Of a stretch of 36,303 nucleotides of DNA, positions 16,114 through 24,057 are shown one piece after another (position 1 is the stretch's first letter; each line of letters begins with the position of its first letter). The DNA is taken from assembly GCA_030699205.1 (NCBI GenBank), contig JAUYJY010000013.1:1-36303 (forward strand), written 5' to 3'. The notes below the pieces were generated by a model. It saw nothing but the letters and a program-made list of their open reading frames with translations. It ran no database searches and was not told the origin of the DNA. The DNA comes from Candidatus Pacearchaeota archaeon. GTDB lineage: Archaea; Nanobdellota; Nanobdellia; Pacearchaeales; GW2011-AR1. Made by a program: the position numbers and the translations under genes.

Positions 16114-16947
16114 ATGGAAGAGGTGAAAGTTGAAAAGAAAGGTGGCGTGGAGCCGAAGGTGTATTCTCATTCAAGACTTTGGCTTTATGAAAATTGCCCT
16201 GAATTTTATAAAGTGAAATATATAGATAAACTTCCTATTGAAATGCCTGTGCATATGGCTCTATTTTTAGGAAAGGCGGTGCATGATAGTTTGGAGTGGT
16301 TATATCATCAGGTAAAAAATAGAGATGTCAGCATTGATGAATTAATTGAGAATTTTACTGATGAGTGGATAAGCAGTTTTTCTGAAGATATAAGAGTTGT
16401 GAATGGGGATGAGAAAGAGCTGTATAATCGGGGAATTAAATTTTTAGTTGATTATTATACAAAACATTATCCGTTTAAGGAAAATGTTGTTGCTATTGAA
16501 AGAAAAATTTTGTTTCCTCTTGATGAAAAAGGAGAATATATGATTCAGGGATATATTGATAGGCTTGATTTAAATAATGGAATTTATGAAGTCCATGATT
16601 ATAAGACTAATGCTTATTTGAAAAGGCAAGAGGAGATTGATAAAGATAGACAGCTTGCATTATATCATCTGGGATTGAAAAATGAATTTGGAAATGATAT
16701 TCAGGTTAAATTAATATGGCATTTTTTATCGTTTAATATGAGTATTACTTCTCAAAGAACAGAATATGAACTTGAGAAGTTAAGGAGAGACACATTAAGT
16801 TTAATTAAAGAAATTGAAAGCACGACGGAATGGCCTGCGTGCGGAAAAAAGTTTTGTGATTGGTGTAATTTTAAGGAAGAAAATAATATAAACTATGAAC
16901 AAATTTCACAGGACGTTTATAAATTGAAGAATTTATCTTTTTCTTAA
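16114..16947 (+). CDS. RecB-like PD-(D/E)XK nuclease with Cys cluster
   Basis: 277 residues of the RecB/Cas4/AddB nuclease superfamily. Seen in order: SHSRLWLYENCPEFYKVKY (the N-terminal Cys), FLGKAVHDSLE (GxxxH), IQGYIDRLD (metal-binding Asp), YEVHDYKTNA (the DxK of the core), RQLALYHLG (QxxxY motif), and a C-terminal ACGKKFCDWC. The lone N-terminal Cys plus three C-terminal Cys is the arrangement that holds a 4Fe-4S cluster in Cas4, AddB and Dna2. There is no cas gene or helicase nearby, so the partner is unknown; a role in DNA repair is likely. The start is fixed by a TATA box 25 bases before it. Confidence 0.88.
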   Translation: MEEVKVEKKGGVEPKVYSHSRLWLYENCPEFYKVKYIDKLPIEMPVHMALFLGKAVHDSLEWLYHQVKNRDVSIDELIENFTDEWISSFSEDIRVVNGDEKELYNRGIKFLVDYYTKHYPFKENVVAIERKILFPLDEKGEYMIQGYIDRLDLNNGIYEVHDYKTNAYLKRQEEIDKDRQLALYHLGLKNEFGNDIQVKLIWHFLSFNMSITSQRTEYELEKLRRDTLSLIKEIESTTEWPACGKKFCDWCNFKEENNINYEQISQDVYKLKNLSFS

Positions 16948-17226
16948 ACTTGATTTTTTTGCCTTCTTTATTTTGGATTTTTGAATAATCTTTTGAGACT
17001 TTTTATTTCCTAAATTTATTTCAGAGAATAAATAAATGTATAATATTTCTAAAATACCTAAGGTATTTACAACTAAAAGAACTATAAACCAAATAGGGGA
17101 GTTCTTTCTTGCCGATTTCCATAATGCAAGTGCCTTCCAGAATAAAGTCCATAGAATAACAATGAATATCAGCCATAGTGGAATGCCAGCATAACCGAGA
17201 GCTTCTGCAAATAATTCCGATGCCAT
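16933..17226 (-). CDS. Two-pass membrane protein, DUF5652-like
   Basis: 97 residues with two hydrophobic segments (PLWLIFIVILWTLFWKALAL and WFIVLLVVNTLGILEILYIY) around a KSARKNS loop, and a strongly basic C-terminal tail. The W-x-ALALWKSAR and NTLGILEILY patterns match the DUF5652 family of uncharacterised small membrane proteins (from memory, not searched). Its 3' end overlaps the 3' end of the convergent nuclease gene by 15 bases. A minus-strand TATA box near 17250 supports a leaderless start at 17226. Confidence 0.78.
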   Translation of the reverse strand: MASELFAEALGYAGIPLWLIFIVILWTLFWKALALWKSARKNSPIWFIVLLVVNTLGILEILYIYLFSEINLGNKKSQKIIQKSKIKKAKKSSLRKR

Positions 17227-17360
17227 ATAGGATTATAGAATTTTTGATTTAAATAGTTTTGTGATGTGGATTTAATAAAAATAATTGAGATATTGTTTAA
17301 TTTGAGGGTTTGGGGGATTGGAAGAGTTAGAAATAGGCAAAGGGGATAAAAAATAGTTGC

Positions 17361-17378
17361 TTTGCACTAATCTCCAAA
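17361..17378 (+). repeat. Third copy of TTTGCACTAATCNCCAA motif
   Basis: TTTGCACTAATCTCCAAA lies in the spacer between the DUF5652-like gene and an A element. It matches copies near 10811 (TTTGAACTAATCACCAAA) and 15979 (TTTGCACTAATCACCAAG). In the other two copies the CACCAA part closes a hairpin; here the possible partner is further away and imperfect. Confidence 0.45.
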
Positions 17379-17436
17379 GTTTATTTTCATAAACGAACTT
17401 TAATTTAAAAAGGGAATTAAAACAATTAGTTTAGGA

Positions 17437-17529
17437 TATAGCAGAAGACAAAATATCTTGAACAGTTTTTTGTTCTTCCGCTAATAGTCTAAGACAAATA
17501 CCTTTCAATTATAAATGTCTTAGACTATA
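17437..17529 (+). mobile_element. A element, 93 bp, upstream of nrdR
   Basis: A complete copy with a C (TATCTTGAAC) in hairpin 1. Its right-hand TATA joins the flanking TAAAAG to give TATATAAAAG, a near-ideal archaeal TATA box pointing toward nrdR. Confidence 0.93.
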
Positions 17530-17568
17530 TAAAAGCTTAAATAGGGAGATGATTTTTAGGTCTTACAA

Positions 17569-17614
17569 ATACAATTTGTTGTGTTTTTTTGCTGTTAGCT
17601 ACAATATATTGTAT
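17569..17614. promoter_or_regulatory. Paired NrdR boxes upstream of nrdR-nrdJ
   Basis: Two 16-base sites, at 17569-17584 (ATACAATTTGTTGTGT) and 17599-17614 (CTACAATATATTGTAT), each match the palindromic NrdR-box pattern ACACAATATATTGTGT at 13 of 16 positions by eye. They begin 30 bases apart, close to three helical turns, which is how NrdR boxes are usually paired. The second contains the perfect palindrome TACAATATATTGTA. Its AATATATT core lies about 25 bases before the nrdR start and may itself be the TATA box. Confidence 0.75.
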
Positions 17615-17635
17615 TAACTTGGAAGTTAAAATAAC

Positions 17636-18076
17636 ATGATGTGTCCTTTTTGCACCCACGCCGAAACGAAAGTTACGGATAAGAGGGATGTGGGAAGGAT
17701 ATCAAGAAGGAGAAGGGAGTGTTTGAAATGCGGGAAAAGATTTTCTACGCATGAACGGATTGAACTAAGTGAGATGAAGGTTATTAAAAAGAGCGGAGAA
17801 AAAGAACTTTTTGACCGCTCAAAAATAATCTTTGGAATAAAAAAAGCCTGTGAAAAAAGACCCGTAGATGATGAGACAATTGAAAAAATGGTGAATATGA
17901 TTGAACAAAAAATCAGGAAGAAGGGAATGATTGTTAAGAGCAACCAGATTGGAGAAATGATCTCTAAAGAACTTAAGAAAATTGATAATGTTTCATATAT
18001 TAGATTTGCGTCTGTTTACAGAGATTTTGCGGATATTTCAGATTTTAGAAAGGAATTGAGGGAGTTGAAAAAATAA
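17636..18076 (+). CDS. nrdR: Transcriptional repressor NrdR
   Basis: 146 residues, the usual length. NrdR represses ribonucleotide reductase genes by sensing ATP/dATP. The N-terminal zinc ribbon is CPFC...CLKC (residues 3-34) with the RRRREC and RFSTHER signatures; residues about 47-135 are the ATP-cone (VIKKSGEKELFDRSKIIFGI). It lies 61 bases upstream of the reductase gene on the same strand and below two NrdR boxes, so it probably controls itself and nrdJ. NrdR is mainly bacterial and only sporadic in archaea, so gene transfer into this lineage is plausible. Confidence 0.96.
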   Translation: MMCPFCTHAETKVTDKRDVGRISRRRRECLKCGKRFSTHERIELSEMKVIKKSGEKELFDRSKIIFGIKKACEKRPVDDETIEKMVNMIEQKIRKKGMIVKSNQIGEMISKELKKIDNVSYIRFASVYRDFADISDFRKELRELKK

Positions 18077-18137
18077 ATTTCAATGTTTCCTTAAAACTAT
18101 CTAAGAAGATAAATAGGGTATAAACAAAAGAGGATAA

Positions 18138-21100
18138 ATGAAAGAAGAAGTGTTTGGGAATGAAGAAAAATTTGTGCTGGAACAGAAAAGTCCTGCAGAA
18201 CAGATTGTACCATTGCAAATTGAAAGATATTTTACTAAAGAAGATTTGAACCATTTTGAATATGGGTTGAATGGGAAACCATTAAATTGGGTTGCTGAAG
18301 ATGTGAGTTTTACTGATGATAGGGGGAAAGTTATTTTTACTCAAAGAGGAGTTAAAAAACCTGAATTTTGGAGCAGTCTTGCATTGAAGGTTGTTGCGAG
18401 CAAATATTTCTGGGGAGACCAGGCAAAGGGCGAGAGAGAAAATTCAATTGAAAAGTTGATTGGAAGAATTGGAAGATTTATTAAAAGACAATCTTTATCA
18501 CAAAAATATTTTGATGAAAAAAAAGCAGAGATATTAAAGAATGAAATTGAAGCAATTTGTTTAAATCAGCTTGCGGTATTTAATTCTCCTGTCTGGTTTA
18601 ATGTGGGCATTCAGGAATATAATAAAAATGCGGGAGGGGTTTCTGCTTATGTCTGGGATTCTAATACTGATGAGATAATAAAGGCGGAGAAAACAATGGA
18701 CAGACCTCAGTGTTCTGCATGTTTTATTCAATCTGCGGAAGATGATATGGATGCAATTCTTGCACTTCAAGTTTCAGAAGGAAATTTATTTAAGGCAGGA
18801 AGCGGGACAGGAACAAATAGAAGTCCGTTAAGAAGTTCTAAAGAAAAACTAACGGGCGGAGGAAGAGCTTCAGGGCCTGTTTCATTTATGAAAGCTTATG
18901 ATGCATATGCAGGGGTTATAAAATCCGGAGGGAAGACAAGAAGGGCGGCGAAGATGGAAATATTGAATATAGAACATCCAGATATTATAGATTTTATAAA
19001 TGCGAAACAAAATGAGGAAAAAAAGGCTTGGGCTTTAATTGAAGAAGGATATGATGGAGGAATGAATGGAGAAGCTTATGAAACTGTTGCTTTCCAGAAT
19101 TGCAATATGTCTGTCAGGGTCACAGATGAATTTATGAATGCAGTTAAGAATGATGGAGAGTGGAAAACAAAGCTGGTGAAAACCGGAGAAGTTTGCGAAA
19201 CTTTTGAAGCAAAAGAAATATTAAATAAAATTGCAGGGGGAACTTATATATGCGGAGATCCAGGGATGCAGTTTGATACTATAATAAATAAATATCATAC
19301 CTGCAAGAATTCTGGGAGAATAAATGCGAGTAATCCTTGTGTTACTGGAGACACTAAAGTCTTGACTAAAGATGGGCGCTGGAGAAGAATTGATTCCTTA
19401 ATTGGAAAAGAGATAGATATCTTGACAAATACTGGAATTATCAATAAATCTCAGATAAATGGTTCTTTTATGACAGGGACAAAACCAGTTTATAGGCTTA
19501 CAACGAAAAATGGTTATGAAATAAAACTTACTTCGGACCATAAAGTTTTCACAATCAATCGAGGTTTTGTGCCTGCTTTTGAACTCTCTCGGGATGACAG
19601 AGTTTTAATTCCTGGTCTAGAAGTTGCTGAAATAAATGAGCCAGAGGATAAAACGTTTTTCCAGATGTTGGGAGTTTACCTTGGAGATGGATGTGGAGGG
19701 AATGTAAATAACAATAGAGGAATCCAAATAACCATGGATAAGCAAAAAGAATCTGGAATTTTATCTAGCTTTGCTGAATATGTCTCGTCAAATTATGAGA
19801 GAATGACTCATAAAACTTCACCAGCGAGTGTTCAAATTACAAAAACCTCTGGAAAATATGTTATAACTAACAATAACTTAATTAGCAAATTTAGGGAATT
19901 TGTGGACCTATCCCTATTAAGTTATGAAAAATGTTTCTCTGAAGAAATGTTCAATTTATCATTGGGTGAACAAAAATATGTTCTGCAAGGGCTATTTACA
20001 GCTGATGGAACTGTTGCAAATTATGGAAGTAAGTCACAGTATGTTGCTTTAGATTCTACTAGTTTGAAATTGTTGAAAGATGTGCAAATTATCTTATTGG
20101 GTTTTGGGATTAAAAGCAAGTTATACAAGAATAGAAGGGCTGGAAAGGGTATTGCAATGCTCCCAGATGGAAATGGCAACTTAAAAGAATATAAAGTTAA
20201 AGAAGTCCATTCATTGAGGATTTCTAGGTCGGGTAGACTCAAGTTTGAGAAGCTTATAGGATTTATGCATGAATCTCCTAAAAATAACAAATTAAAACTT
20301 TTGAACAGTAATATTGGAGTTTATGAAGATAGGCCATTTGATTTAATTGAATCTTTAGAATATGTGGGAGAAGAAAAGGTTTATGATTTGACAGAGCCCC
20401 TGACACACACCTTTGTGGCTAATGGAATCACAGTTCATAATTGTAGCGAATACATGTTCCTGGACGATTCTGCGTGTAATCTTGCAAGCATAAACTTAAT
20501 GAAATTTAGAACCAGAGAAGGAAAGTTTGATGCGGAGAGTTTTAAGCAGGTTGTTAAAAGATTTATTATTGCAATGGATTTGTTTGTTGATGGTTCAAGT
20601 TATCCTGGGGAAGAGATAGCAAGAAATTCAAGAGATTTTAGGCCATTGGGATTAGGATATGCAAATCTTGGTGCTTTATTGATGTCTCTTGGTCTTCCAT
20701 ATGATTCGGAAGAAGGAAGGGCTGTTGCGGCGGTAATTACTGCAATAATGTGCGGGGAAGCATATAAAACATCCGCACAGCTTGCGGGAGTTGTCGGGCC
20801 ATTTCCCAGATATGCAGAAAATAGTGAATCGATGTTAAATGTGATAAAAATGCATAGAGACCATGTGAAAGACATTAATGTTAATAAAATTCCATCGGAT
20901 TTAAGATATTTAATTAATGATGCGTGGGATTCGTGGAGTGATGCTGTTGAAATCGGAGAAATAAATGGTTTTAGAAACTCACAGGCGACGGTTCTTGCTC
21001 CCACGGGAACTATTGCATTTATGATGGACTGCGATACAACTGGAATTGAGCCGGATATTGCTTTGGTAAAGTATAAAGTTCTTTCTGGAGGGGGAATGCT

Positions 21101-22088
21101 TAAGATAGTTAATAGGGGGGTTGCCCTTGCGTTGCAAAAGCTTGGATACGATGATGTGGAGATTAAGGAAATTATAGATTATATTGACAAGGAAGAAACT
21201 ATTGAGGGTGCACCTGGATTGAAAGATGAACATCTTGCGGTGTTTGATTGCGCCTTCAAGGCCACTAAGGGGAAGAGAAGTATATACCATAAGGGGCATA
21301 TATTAATGATGGCGGTAACACAGCCATTTATTTCAGGAGCGATAAGCAAGACAATTAATATGCCTGAACATTCAACTATTGAAGATATTGCTGATGCTTA
21401 CATTGCTTCATGGGAAAATAATCTGAAAGCTGTTGCAATATATAGAGAAAATTCAAAGAGAAGCCAGCCATTAAATACTCAAAAGACGGAGGGAGAGAGA
21501 GTTTCAAGAGAAGCAGTAAATAAAGGAGAGAGGGTAAGACTGCCTCAAACACATAAATCTATCACACATAAGTTTGAGATTGCAGAACATGAGGGTTATT
21601 TGACTATTGGATTATATGATGATGGAAAGCCGGGAGAAATATTTATCACAATGCATAAGATTGGCTCTACCATCAGAGGATTGATGGACTCTTGGGCAAC
21701 ATCTGTTTCATTAAATTTGCAGTATGGTATTCCTGTGGATGTATTATTCAGCAAGTTTAGGCATCAGAAATTTGAGCCAGCCGGTTTTGTGAAAAACCAA
21801 AATGGCGGAAAACTTGATGAAAAGACAATTACAATAAGAACTGCTTCTTCTTTAGTTGATTATGTTGCACAATTTATGTTAAATAATTTTGGTGCAGGTG
21901 CTGGAAAAATAGAATTTGAAATTAAACAACTGGAAAAACCGAAGGAAGAACAAAAAGATTTGAAATTGTATTCTGCAGATGAAGGCATTATCTGTCCAAT
22001 ATGTGGAGGTTCTGCAAAGAGAGTTGGGAATTGTTCGTTAGTTTGCACAGATTGTAAGCAGACGACAAGGAGTGGTTGCGGGGAGTAA
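18138..22088 (+). CDS. nrdJ: Class II (B12-dependent) ribonucleotide reductase with intein
   Basis: 1316 residues as encoded, 948 after removal of a 368-residue intein. The enzyme reduces ribonucleotides using an adenosylcobalamin-generated thiyl radical. The N-extein (residues 1-400) has the PQCSACFIQS cysteine region and the GSGTGTNRS loop; the C-extein (769 onward) begins CSEYMFLDDSACNLASINL and has LAPTGTIAFMM. The intein is inserted before the Cys of NPCSE, the thiyl-radical finger loop, so the enzyme is inactive until splicing. The C-terminus has a Cys-rich segment (CPICGG...CTDC...SGCGE) typical of this subclass. GAGG lies shortly before the ATG. Use of this enzyme implies that cobalamin is made or imported. 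Confidence 0.96.
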   Translation: MKEEVFGNEEKFVLEQKSPAEQIVPLQIERYFTKEDLNHFEYGLNGKPLNWVAEDVSFTDDRGKVIFTQRGVKKPEFWSSLALKVVASKYFWGDQAKGERENSIEKLIGRIGRFIKRQSLSQKYFDEKKAEILKNEIEAICLNQLAVFNSPVWFNVGIQEYNKNAGGVSAYVWDSNTDEIIKAEKTMDRPQCSACFIQSAEDDMDAILALQVSEGNLFKAGSGTGTNRSPLRSSKEKLTGGGRASGPVSFMKAYDAYAGVIKSGGKTRRAAKMEILNIEHPDIIDFINAKQNEEKKAWALIEEGYDGGMNGEAYETVAFQNCNMSVRVTDEFMNAVKNDGEWKTKLVKTGEVCETFEAKEILNKIAGGTYICGDPGMQFDTIINKYHTCKNSGRINASNPCVTGDTKVLTKDGRWRRIDSLIGKEIDILTNTGIINKSQINGSFMTGTKPVYRLTTKNGYEIKLTSDHKVFTINRGFVPAFELSRDDRVLIPGLEVAEINEPEDKTFFQMLGVYLGDGCGGNVNNNRGIQITMDKQKESGILSSFAEYVSSNYERMTHKTSPASVQITKTSGKYVITNNNLISKFREFVDLSLLSYEKCFSEEMFNLSLGEQKYVLQGLFTADGTVANYGSKSQYVALDSTSLKLLKDVQIILLGFGIKSKLYKNRRAGKGIAMLPDGNGNLKEYKVKEVHSLRISRSGRLKFEKLIGFMHESPKNNKLKLLNSNIGVYEDRPFDLIESLEYVGEEKVYDLTEPLTHTFVANGITVHNCSEYMFLDDSACNLASINLMKFRTREGKFDAESFKQVVKRFIIAMDLFVDGSSYPGEEIARNSRDFRPLGLGYANLGALLMSLGLPYDSEEGRAVAAVITAIMCGEAYKTSAQLAGVVGPFPRYAENSESMLNVIKMHRDHVKDINVNKIPSDLRYLINDAWDSWSDAVEIGEINGFRNSQATVLAPTGTIAFMMDCDTTGIEPDIALVKYKVLSGGGMLKIVNRGVALALQKLGYDDVEIKEIIDYIDKEETIEGAPGLKDEHLAVFDCAFKATKGKRSIYHKGHILMMAVTQPFISGAISKTINMPEHSTIEDIADAYIASWENNLKAVAIYRENSKRSQPLNTQKTEGERVSREAVNKGERVRLPQTHKSITHKFEIAEHEGYLTIGLYDDGKPGEIFITMHKIGSTIRGLMDSWATSVSLNLQYGIPVDVLFSKFRHQKFEPAGFVKNQNGGKLDEKTITIRTASSLVDYVAQFMLNNFGAGAGKIEFEIKQLEKPKEEQKDLKLYSADEGIICPICGGSAKRVGNCSLVCTDCKQTTRSGCGE
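19338..20441 (+). other. Intein with LAGLIDADG homing endonuclease in nrdJ
   Basis: 368 residues from Cys 401 to Asn 768 of the precursor. Block A is CVTGDTKVLT; block B has TSDH near residue 465; two LAGLIDADG motifs are MLGVYLGDG (near 510) and LQGLFTADG (near 616), each with its Asp; blocks F and G are VYDLTEPLTHTFVANGITVHN, ending in the splice-junction His-Asn followed by Cys. Everything needed for splicing and for DNA cleavage is present, so this looks like an active rather than a decaying intein. Confidence 0.95.
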
Positions 22089-22552
22089 TGTGTTAGTGTA
22101 TAAATGTAATTAGTTTACTCATTTACCTCATTTCATTTCGCTGGGGGGCTTTGCGTGAGTTTCAATTTGCCTTCGACTTGATAGATTTAACTTCGGGGGA
22201 AGTTTTATAATTAAAACATTCAAATAACAAACTCTGATAAAAATCCCCAACTTTAAATCTTTATCATAATTTTTTCTTAATTCCTAACATATTCCTCGTT
22301 TTTTCCCAGATATTTTCAAATCTTTTTATCGCTTGCTTCGTTTATCTTAATAAAAAATCCGTGTATATTTGGCTGTTTTTTGGGGGTGGTTATTCGCTTA
22401 ATGGGTGTTGCTTGGCTTCGCCCAAATTGAGATTTCGCCCTTCTGGTTACTTGCTTCGTTAAAATCATAAAAGAGAAAACGCACAAAATTGCTACGCAAC
22501 TTTGCCTAATAAAATTTTAACGAAATTGCTAAAACAAATTTTTTGCGAAAGA
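22089..22552. other. Noncoding stretch downstream of nrdJ
   Basis: I see no gene in either direction. A perfect stem AACTTC-GGGG-GAAGTT at 22189-22204 followed by TTTT may end the nrdJ transcript. Farther on are short pieces such as GGCTTCGCCCAAATT (near 22432), similar to one near 14482. Composition varies, suggesting decayed or acquired DNA. Confidence 0.45.
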
Positions 22553-23086
22553 CTACTTGTCTGTGAATTGCCATCTGCTGAAGTCAATTAGATATATTTG
22601 CTCCTTTTCTGGAACCCAAAGAGTATTTTCCCAACCCATTGCGTCAGAAGGTCTTATACCTAAGCCTTCTATTTTATCTCTTTCTGTCGCAACTAATTCG
22701 TCCACTCTTTTATGTAATTCTGGTCGCAAATATTTAGGATGTGGGACAGAGCCATTTATGTATTCCATAACAAATGCTGGAAATCTTCTCGGAAACCAAA
22801 GCTCTGTCCATTCTTCATCAGATGGATTTTTTAACATAAAAACTCCATAAGGTTTTGGAACAGATACTCCATTTTCATATAATTTTTTGCAAATTTCGTA
22901 TTCGTTTTGAACTTTCTCTCCTTTGGGACTCACTTTGCAAAACCAATCTGTCCAATCTCTCGCCCATTCAAATTTTGCCACTTTATCTTCTGATATTCTA
23001 TAAAGTGGGCCGTCAGCTCCGCTAAGGCATATTGCTTCCATTCTTTCAGTATCCATATTTGGGCGAGCGATTTTGTTTTTTCTCAT
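22553..23086 (-). CDS. Protein-kinase-like / phosphotransferase-like protein
   Basis: 177 residues with a partial kinase fold. KVAKFE resembles the ATP-binding lysine strand, NEYEICKKLYENGVSVPKPY the helix C and hinge approach, FVMEYING the hinge, ENTLW the catalytic-loop Asn, and LIDFSRW the metal-binding Asp of DFG. The catalytic HxD is not clear: SDAMGWEN has Asp six residues before Asn rather than the usual five. It resembles small antibiotic- or sugar-kinase-like and RIO-like proteins in archaea and phages. The substrate is unknown. A TATA-like CTTAAAAA lies about 25 bases before the ATG. Confidence 0.65.
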   Translation of the reverse strand: MRKNKIARPNMDTERMEAICLSGADGPLYRISEDKVAKFEWARDWTDWFCKVSPKGEKVQNEYEICKKLYENGVSVPKPYGVFMLKNPSDEEWTELWFPRRFPAFVMEYINGSVPHPKYLRPELHKRVDELVATERDKIEGLGIRPSDAMGWENTLWVPEKEQIYLIDFSRWQFTDK

Positions 23087-23534
23087 GAAAATGGCAATAT
23101 TTTGTCGTTTTTAAGTCTTTCGCTTTGTAACTACTAAGAAGTAAAGATAGTTTCAGCTACGCTGCGAAATCGGCTGAGAACGAAATCTTAACTCACGAGG
23201 TCGCTTCTTGCTCCACTCGTGTCTCACTCTTTCAGAGTTCGGTCAAGCAACAGCAGATTAAGAGGTTACATTACCTTGCAGTCATTCCACCCAAATCCCT
23301 TCGGGACTTCTCTTAATCGTGATGTTGCCAGACTGCGTCTAAATTAAGAATTCTCTCCCGCCCAATAGGAGAAATTGTTGTCAGATGTGAGTCGCCTTAG
23401 TTGCTTACGCGACAAATAGTCTGAAACTTCGTTTCAGAAATTTAAGTCAATAAATAAATGTTCTTAATAGAGAAAAATAAAAAACTGAAAAAATTTATAA
23501 GAATGTTTAAAAAGAAAGCATTTTTTCAATTAAT
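23087..23534. ncRNA. GC-rich noncoding stretch; possible structured RNA
   Basis: From about 23150 to 23440 the DNA is clearly richer in G and C than the AT-rich genes around it and has no open frame of note. It holds several stems: CACGAG/CTCGTG near 23197-23222, TCCC-TTC-GGGA near 23298, and the strong TCTGAAAC-TTC-GTTTCAGA (23420-23438). In AT-rich archaea GC-rich islands often mark RNA genes, but I find no SRP, RNase P or tRNA signature. A TATA box near 23493 serves the next gene. Confidence 0.3.
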
Positions 23535-23846
23535 ATGGCAGATAGAAAAAATTCATTAGATGTTCAGATTGATTATAATAGAATGGTTGATTTGGAAGGA
23601 CATGAAGGTAGAGAAAGAGGGAGACTCACTCAAAATCTAAGAGTAGCACTTAGGCAGGCAGGTATTGAGACTCACGCTCAACTTGTTAAAAGCTATTGTG
23701 AGTCTCTTGGAGAACATATTAGCGACTCAAGAAATGGAGAATGGAATCCTATTTATTTTCTCAGATATAGAAGAATGGCTGGAAATGATTCTAGAGAATT
23801 GATGTTTAAATATATGGTCGCAATGGGAATAAAACTGCCTCGTTAA
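23535..23846 (+). CDS. Hypothetical protein
   Basis: 103 residues, rich in Arg and Glu, with no membrane segment. The middle (RGRLTQNLRVALRQAGIETHAQLVKSYCESLGEHIS) looks like a helical bundle, possibly DNA-binding, and WNPIYFLRYRRMAG follows. I recognise no family. A TATA box (about 23493-23500) predicts a short leader. It lies just upstream of the toxin-antitoxin pair in an accessory-looking region. Confidence 0.6.
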   Translation: MADRKNSLDVQIDYNRMVDLEGHEGRERGRLTQNLRVALRQAGIETHAQLVKSYCESLGEHISDSRNGEWNPIYFLRYRRMAGNDSRELMFKYMVAMGIKLPR

Positions 23847-23883
23847 TAATTCTAAAAAAAGTCACCAAAAAATATTTAAGCCC

Positions 23884-23897
23884 ATTCTATATAGAAT
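23884..23897. promoter_or_regulatory. Palindromic operator before the antitoxin
   Basis: ATTCTATATAGAAT is a perfect 14-base palindrome between the TATA box (about 23871-23878) and the antitoxin ATG at 23902. Position and symmetry fit an autoregulatory operator bound by the antitoxin or toxin-antitoxin complex. Confidence 0.55.
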
Positions 23898-23901
23898 AAC
23901 T

Positions 23902-24057
23902 ATGGAAATGATAGAAATACCAAAAACAGAATACGAAAGAATGAAGCATCAAATAGCTAAGCTTAGAGAATTGGAAAAAATAGATTTTGATTTAATTAGG
24001 CAATTCAAAGACAGCTTAAAAGATGTTAAGGCAGGTAGAATAAGAAGAGTTGCTTAA
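23902..24057 (+). CDS. RelB-like antitoxin
   Basis: 51 residues: MEMIEIPKTEYERMKHQIAK at the start and LKDVKAGRIRRVA at the end. A short N-terminal strand followed by a helix and a basic C-terminus is the pattern of small archaeal antitoxins paired with RelE toxins. Its stop codon overlaps the stop of the toxin gene on the other strand (shared TTAA at 24054-24057). A TATA box about 25 bases upstream fits a leaderless message. The call rests on sequence style and neighbourhood. Confidence 0.75.
   Translation: MEMIEIPKTEYERMKHQIAKLRELEKIDFDLIRQFKDSLKDVKAGRIRRVA

Noticed and set aside
23087-23534. SRP RNA or RNase P RNA in the GC-rich island.
   Set aside because: Neither the SRP domain IV motif nor the conserved RNase P core sequences can be found on either strand.
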